A DNA stretch of 64,000 nt from Dysosmobacter segnis (GTDB lineage Bacteria; Bacillota; Clostridia; Oscillospirales; Oscillospiraceae): NCBI RefSeq assembly GCF_014297285.1, contig NZ_JACOQI010000002.1, positions 62,001 to 126,000 of the forward strand, in the 5' to 3' direction. Under the pieces are notes generated by a model, which worked only from the letters and a program-made list of their open reading frames with translations, was not told the origin of the DNA and did not search any database. Positions within the stretch are counted from its first letter, which is position 1; every line of letters starts with the position of its first letter. Of the stretch, positions 58,629 through 64,000 are shown piece by piece. Made by a program: the position numbers and the translations under genes.

Positions 58629-60152
58629 ATGGAACTGGAATTAAAAAAGGAGTGTCTGGATACATACGAGTTAGGAGAGCCGCAGACGCTGACGCAGGAG
58701 GAGACCGCGGAGACCATCGTTCCGGATTACTGCCCGGACATCGCCCGGATCATTTCGGCGGAGGGCGTGGTCTGCCTTCACGGCGGCACAGAGCAGGACG
58801 GCGTCACCGGCACCGTCCGGGTGACGGTCCTCTACACGCCGGAGAATGAGTCCGGCGTCCGGGCACTGGAATTCGCCATGCCCTTTTCGGCGCAAGGGGA
58901 AGGGTTGGCCGGGTGCGCCCATGTAGTGGTGGAGACGGAGATCGAGTTGCTGGAAAGCCGGATGCTGAATCCCCGGAAGATCTTCACCCGCTGCAAGCTG
59001 GTGACCCATCTGGCCGGCTGCCGGAAGGTATGCCTGACCATCTCCTCCGACGCGGAGACGGACCCGGCGCTGCTGGTGGAAAAGCGGTGCTGCGGGCAGA
59101 CGGTGTCTTTGCTGCGGCAGGTGGCGGAAAAGGATCTGACTTTTTCGGAGACCATGTCCCTGTCGCTGGGCCGGGAGGGTGCGGCGGAGCTGCTCCACTG
59201 CCGGGCCAACGGCATCATGACGGAGACTAAGGCCATTGGCAACAAGCTGATCTTCAAGGGGGTCTTTTTGGTTTCCGCACTGTACCGCACCATCGGCGGA
59301 CAGCTGGCCTCCGCCAGCGCGGAACTGCCCTTTTCACAGATCATGGAGACGGATAGCACAGAGGAAAATACCCAGGTGTCCATGCGCCTGCGGATCACCG
59401 GGACGGACATTCAGATCGACGGCTCCGATGACGAGGGCCGCCAACTGTCCGTGACGGTCTACTATCACACCATGGCCTTTCTGCGGGAGACACGGGAGGT
59501 CACGCTGCTGACGGACCTCTACTCCACCGCCTACGAGATCCGCTATGAGCCGAGTCAACTGGATCTGTGCAGCCTGTACGAGTCCGTGACCCGGCGTCAG
59601 ACCGTCCGGGAGGTGCTGGAGATCGGCGTGGCGGCGGAGGCAGTGCTGTCCCTGTGCGCCGACTGCGGGGCGGTGTCCGTCAGCCGGGAGGGAGAAATTA
59701 CTCAGCTGCGGACGGCGGTGACGGTCCGGGCGCTGTATCTGGACGAGGGGGGCGCCTGTTTGTCGGCAGAGCGCTGCATCGACGTCTGCTGCCCCATGGA
59801 GCTGCCAAAGGACTGTACCGTGTCCGCCCGTGCCTTCTGTGGGGAGGAAATTCAGGGAACTTTGGGAGACCGTGGCATCGAGGTCCGATTCCCGGTTGAT
59901 TTTCAGGTGGAGGTCTGCGGCCGGTGCCGCAAGCTGTGCGTAGCCTCCGCCGTGCTGGACGAAAGTACGCCCAAGGACCTGTCCAACGCGCCATCCCTGA
60001 TTTTGCGCTGCGTGGGCAGGCAGGAATCCGCATGGGAGGTGGCAAAGCGCTACAACACCACCATCGCGGACATTTTAGCAGCAAATCAGTTGGAACAGGA
60101 ATCTGAGATCCCCTGCGAACGGCTGCTGCTGATTCCGAAAAAGAGGGCGTAA
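58629..60152 (+). CDS. SPOCS (DUF3794) and LysM domain protein
   Basis: 507 residues. Several SPOCS/DUF3794 repeats run through residues about 1-440: ETIVPDYCPDIARIISAEGV near the N-terminus, a second at about 175-300 and a third near 325-440 (LCSLYESVTRRQTVREVLEI). A C-terminal LysM-like domain (LRCVGRQESAWEVAKRYNTT, then IADILAANQLE) should bind peptidoglycan. Such proteins belong to spore coat or cortex-associated layers. GGAAAGGA lies before the ATG at 58629. It follows spoVM by about 60 bases. A strong terminator follows at 60251. Confidence 0.93.
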   Translation: MELELKKECLDTYELGEPQTLTQEETAETIVPDYCPDIARIISAEGVVCLHGGTEQDGVTGTVRVTVLYTPENESGVRALEFAMPFSAQGEGLAGCAHVVVETEIELLESRMLNPRKIFTRCKLVTHLAGCRKVCLTISSDAETDPALLVEKRCCGQTVSLLRQVAEKDLTFSETMSLSLGREGAAELLHCRANGIMTETKAIGNKLIFKGVFLVSALYRTIGGQLASASAELPFSQIMETDSTEENTQVSMRLRITGTDIQIDGSDDEGRQLSVTVYYHTMAFLRETREVTLLTDLYSTAYEIRYEPSQLDLCSLYESVTRRQTVREVLEIGVAAEAVLSLCADCGAVSVSREGEITQLRTAVTVRALYLDEGGACLSAERCIDVCCPMELPKDCTVSARAFCGEEIQGTLGDRGIEVRFPVDFQVEVCGRCRKLCVASAVLDESTPKDLSNAPSLILRCVGRQESAWEVAKRYNTTIADILAANQLEQESEIPCERLLLIPKKRA

Positions 60153-60250
60153 GAAATCGAAGCCAATCCCAAACAGAAGTCCGCAAAAAGTCCGGTACGT
60201 GTCTCTTTCAAAAAAGAATCGTGCAGCCCCCTCGTTTTGGCCGCCAACGC

Positions 60251-60287
60251 AAAAAGGCTTGCTGTCGATTGACAGCAAGCCTTTTTA
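60251..60287. terminator. Bidirectional terminator
   Basis: Perfect arms AAAAAGGCTTGCTGTC/GACAGCAAGCCTTTTT with loop GATT. Confidence 0.92.
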
Positions 60288-60343
60288 GTCTCTGTATCGG
60301 ATCGCAACAGGGCGACAGTTGGGCCAGTGGTTCCCGCATGGGA

Positions 60344-61381
60344 TCATGAGCACTCCACCGCGACCTTGATCACGTTGTCTCGCCGGTTTTCAAAGAGCTC
60401 GTAGGCCTCTTCGATCCTGCTGAGGGGATAGGTGTGGGTGATGAGCGGCTCGGTGTCCAGTTTCCCCTCCGCGATGAGACGCAGCGTTTCCTCGCAGTTG
60501 CAGCCGTCCACGCCGCCGGTCTTGAAGGTGAGGTTCTTGCCGTACATATCCGGCAGCGGCAGAACCTGGGCCTTGTCATACAGTGCCACCACCGTCACGA
60601 TGGCGTTGGGTCTCGCGCACTCCCAGGCCAGACGGAAGGTAGATTCCGCGCCGGCCACCTCCAACACCACGTCCGCGCCGCCGTGGTCGCTGTTTGTGCG
60701 TACAAAATTCAGGCACTCGTCCGGCGAGACCGTCAGCACCTCCGGATAATGCTTATTGATGAAGCGGACTCGGCTCTCATCCTTTTCGCAGACAATGATG
60801 CGCTTCGGCTGTTTCAGCATCACGCAGAGCAGCGTGCAAATTCCGGTGGGGCCCGCTCCGAGGATCAACACGGTGTCCTCCGCTGTGATCTCAGAAATAC
60901 GAGCCGCCCAGAAGCCGGTGGCGAGGACATCCCCCACCAGCAAAGCCTGCCGATCGGTGACGCCGTCTGGAATTTTGTTCAGGCCCTGATCGGCGAAGGG
61001 TACCCGCACGTATTCCGTCTGGCCGCCGTCAATGCGGCAGCCCAAGGCCCAGCCGCCGTTTTCATCGGTACAGTTGTTCACAAAGCCCTTCTTACAGAAA
61101 AAGCACTCACCGCAGAAGGTCTCCACATTCACCGTCACCCGGTCCCCCGGCTTGACATGGGTCACGGCGCTGCCCACCGATTCCACAACGCCCACCATCT
61201 CATGTCCCACCGTGATACCGGGAACGGCCCGGGGAACGCTGCCATGCTTGATGTGCAGATCGCTGGAGCAGATGCTGGCCAGCGTCACCTTCACAATGGC
61301 GTCCCGCTCATGCAGCAGCACCGGCTTCGGCTTTTCCAGCAATGCAAATTTTCCCTTTTCAACGTATGTGTAAGCCTGCAT
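60344..61381 (-). CDS. Zinc-dependent medium-chain alcohol dehydrogenase
   Basis: 345-residue MDR-family dehydrogenase. Catalytic zinc ligands are Cys38 (LASICSSDLHIKHG) and His60-Glu61 (VGHEMVGVV). The structural zinc site is CGECFFCKKGFVNNC, and the NAD(P) Rossmann motif is LILGAGPTGICTLL. Sequence features resemble threonine/sorbitol or isopropanol-type dehydrogenases; the substrate cannot be told. AAGGA precedes the ATG. It is monocistronic with its own promoter. Confidence 0.9.
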   Translation of the reverse strand: MQAYTYVEKGKFALLEKPKPVLLHERDAIVKVTLASICSSDLHIKHGSVPRAVPGITVGHEMVGVVESVGSAVTHVKPGDRVTVNVETFCGECFFCKKGFVNNCTDENGGWALGCRIDGGQTEYVRVPFADQGLNKIPDGVTDRQALLVGDVLATGFWAARISEITAEDTVLILGAGPTGICTLLCVMLKQPKRIIVCEKDESRVRFINKHYPEVLTVSPDECLNFVRTNSDHGGADVVLEVAGAESTFRLAWECARPNAIVTVVALYDKAQVLPLPDMYGKNLTFKTGGVDGCNCEETLRLIAEGKLDTEPLITHTYPLSRIEEAYELFENRRDNVIKVAVECS

Positions 61382-61417
61382 TTCCTGATCCTTCCATTCA
61401 TTTCAGTTGATTGATAT

Positions 61418-61446
61418 ATCTTACCACAGCATACCGTTTTCCGCAA
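61418..61446 (-). promoter_or_regulatory. Sigma-A promoter of the alcohol dehydrogenase gene
   Basis: TTGCGG, 17-bp spacer, TAAGAT on the minus strand. Confidence 0.55.
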
Positions 61447-61531
61447 GGAGAAGCAGGCCCGATGAGAACGCAGCGGCTTATGCAGCGCTCTGATTGCGAG
61501 CCGGAGTACTCCCGAACTGCCATTTCGACGC

Positions 61532-61579
61532 AGAAAAGCGCCCCGCTTGTGAGACTGGCATATCTCACAAACGGGGCGC
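61532..61579 (-). terminator. Terminator after rsgA
   Basis: 17-bp stem (GCGCCCCG..TGTGAGA with its complement), 8-base loop, then TTTTCTG on the minus strand. Confidence 0.82.
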
Positions 61580-61594
61580 AAATATGGGGCGTAC

Positions 61595-62482
61595 TTATTT
61601 TCGCTTTTCCTGCCATTCCCGCAGAGGTTTCAGTTCCTCGAACAGGCGCAGATAACTCTGATACCGGCTGGGCTGGATCTTCCCCGCTTCCAGAGCTTCC
61701 CGCACGGCGCAGCCCTTTTCCTTGGTATGGCTGCAATCCAAAAACTGGCACTCCCCCAAATAGGGAGCGAACTCCCGGAAGGTCTCCGGCAGGCGGTGTT
61801 TCAGTTCCAGATTCAGTTCCTCCGTTTCAAAAGAGGAAAATCCCGGTGAATCCATGATCTCCGCCCCGCAGCTCAGACGGAACAGCTCCACATGGCGGGT
61901 GGTATGGCGTCCCCGGCCCAGCGCCGTGCTGATCTCCCCGGTCTTTAGCTGGAACGCCGGGTCCAGCGCGTTCAGAATGCTGGATTTCCCTACGCCGGAG
62001 TTGCCTGTAAAGGCAGATAGCTTACCAGTGATCAAGGGGATCAGTTCCTCCAGACCCTCTCCGGTCTCCGCGCTGATCCGCAGTGTCGGGAACCCGGCGG
62101 CGGTATAGATGCGGTACAGTTCCTCTGCCGGGTCCAGATCGCACTTATTCAGCAGCACCATCACCTCGCAGCCCTTCAGGGCAGCGATGGCCGCAATGCG
62201 GTCGATGAGAAAGGGGTCTGTTTTGGGGATGGCGGCGGAGCCGATCACAACCAACTGGTCGATATTCGCCACCGCCGGCCGCTCAAAGGCGTTTTTCCGG
62301 GGGAGGATAGACTCCACGAACCCCTCGCCGTTTCCCAGCTCCCGGACCGTCACCCGGTCCCCCACCAGAGGGGACAGGCCCTCCTTCCGGAATTTTCCCC
62401 GGGCACGGCAGGTCAGCACCTCCGCGCCGGTATCCACATAGTAAAAGCCGCTGAGGGCTTTTTGAATCCGTCCCTCTGCCAT
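61595..62482 (-). CDS. rsgA: Ribosome small-subunit-dependent GTPase A
   Basis: Circularly permuted GTPase for 30S maturation, about 295 residues. An OB-fold N-domain begins AEGRIQKALSGFYYVDTGAE, with LSPLVGDRVTVRE. The G motifs are VVIGSAA, VLLNKCDLD (G4), SAFTGNSGVGKSSILNAL (G1) and DSPGFSSFE (G3). The zinc finger is YLGECQFLDCSHTKEKGCAV. The ATG at 62482 matches homologues, though GGAG is 14 bases away; an ATG at 62506 inside the kinase gene is possible. It follows the PASTA kinase by 4 bases, the standard prkC-rsgA order. Confidence 0.95.
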   Translation of the reverse strand: MAEGRIQKALSGFYYVDTGAEVLTCRARGKFRKEGLSPLVGDRVTVRELGNGEGFVESILPRKNAFERPAVANIDQLVVIGSAAIPKTDPFLIDRIAAIAALKGCEVMVLLNKCDLDPAEELYRIYTAAGFPTLRISAETGEGLEELIPLITGKLSAFTGNSGVGKSSILNALDPAFQLKTGEISTALGRGRHTTRHVELFRLSCGAEIMDSPGFSSFETEELNLELKHRLPETFREFAPYLGECQFLDCSHTKEKGCAVREALEAGKIQPSRYQSYLRLFEELKPLREWQEKRK

Positions 62483-62486
62483 CGTA

Positions 62487-64000
62487 TCAACCAAAGCTCC
62501 GCTCATAGGATTGCTTCTGATCCAGCACGCCGTCAAAGTAGACCTTCACCATTTTCCGGCCCGTGCCGTAAAGGGTGGTGCTCACGGCTCCGTCCGCCTC
62601 GTAGACGGTCTCGCTGTACTGGGGATTCGGCTCGTCGCCCACATAGATCTCTACCTTGACAATGTCCTTTCCGTTCTGGGGAATGTCCACCGTGATGGGC
62701 AGGGCGCTGCTGGCCAGTCCCGCGCTGACCCGGAACTTGATGGTCGTCCACTCCGGCACGGTCTCGCCGCTGGCCGGACTCTGCCAGACAATGGTGCCGC
62801 CGGGCTTGTCGCTGTCCACTACCTCCACATCTGCGGCGTCGCAGGTCAGCTTGTAGCTTTCCAGCTGGGACAACACGCTGTCAATGCTCATTCCCACAAA
62901 GGGCAGGACCGTTACCGGTTTGATGTCCGGGCCCTTGCTGAGGATCAACTTTACGGTATCGCCCTTTTTCAGGATCTCGCCCTGAGCCGGCTCCGTCTTG
63001 ATGACGTACCCCTCCGTGATCTCCTCGGAGAACTGCTTCAATTCCTCCGGGGCCTCCACGGTCAGCTCCAGATTGTATTCCTTGTTCAGCTTTTCCAGCA
63101 GGATACGGGCGTCCTGCTCGGATTTGTTTTCCAGATCCGGCACCTCGCCGGTCTCCTCACCGGCGCTGACCCACACCTGGATCACCAGCTGGCTGCCCTT
63201 CCGGGTCTCCCCCTTCTTGGGGTCCTGCCGGAGGATGTGGCCCTCCGGCACGTCGGTGCTGAACTCAGAGCCGGCCTTCTGGATCTCAAAAACACCTTCG
63301 ATCCGGGGATCGTCCTCCGCTTCCTCGATGGTCATGTTATACAGATCCGGCACCTGATACTGGTCCACCACCGCCGGGGCAAAGGAGCCGAGGATGGTCT
63401 TGAACAGCACGATCACCACGGCTACCGCCGCCACCGTCACGGCACTCACCAGCACACCCCGCTTGCCGCTACCGGTGCGGCGGGGCTCCTCGTCCTCGTC
63501 CCGTTCCCGGCGGGGATAATTCCGCTCCGGCTGATGGACGGGGATGGTCACCGTATGGCTGGGCATGGTGCGGATGGTCCGGGTAGGCTCGTCATTCTCC
63601 TCCGGGCGCAGGTCCGAAAGGTCGAATTTCATCTCCACCTCCGGATTCTTCCGGAAGGCCTCCAGATCCGCGATCATGGCGTCCGCCGACTGATAGCGGT
63701 GCTCCAGATCCGGGGCCATGGCCTTCATGCAGATCAGTTCCAACTGCTCGGGAATATCGGGATTGATCTCCCGCGGAGCCAGCGGAATGGAGCTGAGGTG
63801 CTGGATGGCCACAGAAACGGCGGACTCTCCTTCAAAGGGCAGCCGTCCGGTGAGCATCTCATAAAGCACCACGCCGGAGGAATAGATGTCGCTGCGGGCG
63901 TCCGGCCGGTCGCCCCGTGCCTGCTCCGGAGAAATATAGTGGACGGAGCCAAGGGCTTCCTGCGTCAGGGTCTGGGCGGAATCCGCCAGACAGGCGATGC
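62487..64000 (-). CDS. prkC: PASTA-domain Ser/Thr kinase, N-terminus cut by window edge
   Basis: Membrane kinase of the Stk1/PrkC/PknB type that senses muropeptides. Visible parts: the kinase C-lobe, with ALGSVHYISPEQARG (the activation-loop end and APE-like motif) and YSSGVVLYEMLTGRLPFEGE; a charged linker; one span (VLVSAVTVAAVAVVIVLFKT); then three PASTA repeats (about 170-240, 240-310, 310-385 of the visible part), e.g. VPDLYNMTIEEAEDDPRIEG. A final domain of about 70 residues completes it. The first 100-odd residues, including the catalytic HRD motif, are beyond the right edge. Confidence 0.95.
   Translation of the reverse strand, partial: IACLADSAQTLTQEALGSVHYISPEQARGDRPDARSDIYSSGVVLYEMLTGRLPFEGESAVSVAIQHLSSIPLAPREINPDIPEQLELICMKAMAPDLEHRYQSADAMIADLEAFRKNPEVEMKFDLSDLRPEENDEPTRTIRTMPSHTVTIPVHQPERNYPRRERDEDEEPRRTGSGKRGVLVSAVTVAAVAVVIVLFKTILGSFAPAVVDQYQVPDLYNMTIEEAEDDPRIEGVFEIQKAGSEFSTDVPEGHILRQDPKKGETRKGSQLVIQVWVSAGEETGEVPDLENKSEQDARILLEKLNKEYNLELTVEAPEELKQFSEEITEGYVIKTEPAQGEILKKGDTVKLILSKGPDIKPVTVLPFVGMSIDSVLSQLESYKLTCDAADVEVVDSDKPGGTIVWQSPASGETVPEWTTIKFRVSAGLASSALPITVDIPQNGKDIVKVEIYVGDEPNPQYSETVYEADGAVSTTLYGTGRKMVKVYFDGVLDQKQSYERSFG

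Noticed and set aside
1..64000. CRISPR array, rRNA or tRNA genes, prophage, restriction-modification or toxin-antitoxin modules
   Set aside because: Looked for on both strands; no spaced direct-repeat array, no tRNA-like folds with TTCRANY loops, and no phage or defence protein motifs were seen.

Overview
The window is GC-rich bacterial DNA. Gene content and order are those of a spore-forming, low-homology-to-Bacillus Clostridia member, most likely an Oscillospiraceae gut anaerobe of the Oscillibacter/Dysosmobacter/Lawsonibacter kind. This is an inference: no rRNA gene is present to confirm it. The supporting evidence is Gram-positive Shine-Dalgarno sites, consensus sigma-A promoters, T-box leaders before alaS and tyrS, an L10 leader, and sporulation genes (gerW, a SpoIID-like gene, spoIIM, a tiny spoVM, a SPOCS/LysM gene). 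No tRNA, rRNA, CRISPR array, prophage or complete insertion sequence was seen.

Layout. 1-2.8 kb (minus): RpiR regulator, flavoprotein, cmk (runs off the left edge). 2.9-8.0 kb (minus): site-2 protease, scpA, scpB, DUF2953, gerW, D-Ala-D-Ala carboxypeptidase and rluB form one operon from a promoter at about 8.05 kb. 8.5-19.5 kb (minus): smc, ftsY, rph, rdgB, a zinc ribbon, yhbY, a nadD-yqeK fusion, an LCP protein, rsfS and a membrane-anchored XRE protein. 19.5-28 kb: tepA, an SLH-anchored 5'-nucleotidase, hydA, nrdG, an XRE gene, a short pyruvate-kinase-like gene and an EEP hydrolase. 28-32 kb (minus): rpmG-secE-nusG-rplK-rplA, then rplJ-rplL from their own promoter and leader. 32-45.6 kb: serC, an XRE-comEC-holA-rnmV operon, alaS-cupin-hinT, small membrane genes, trmK-nif3-yebC. 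46-53 kb: SpoIID-like-queA, asd, dapA, tyrS. 53-64 kb: an ECF sigma/DUF4179 pair, spoIIM-xerD, spoVM and SPOCS, an alcohol dehydrogenase, rsgA and a PASTA kinase that runs off the right edge.

The most unusual feature is a family of four non-coding, hairpin-rich elements (about 160 bp short form, about 380 bp long form) at about 8.1, 20.3, 51.0 and 53.6 kb. Each lies inside the intrinsic terminator of the gene next to it, always in the same orientation relative to that gene. Each is flanked on both sides by a copy of that gene's own terminator stem-loop (22-32 bp, different at every site). The U-tract stays only with the gene-distal copy. The duplicated segment follows the length of the hairpin, not a fixed stagger. 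The two short copies are nearly identical, which suggests recent mobility.

Three other unrelated intergenic repeats occur: a 52-bp direct repeat at 45.7-45.9 kb, an inverted-repeat-bounded 0.55-kb block between smc and ftsY, and a 273-bp inverted-repeat element between rplK and rplA. All positions and motifs come from reading the sequence. Family assignments rest on recognised motifs and were not checked by any database search.
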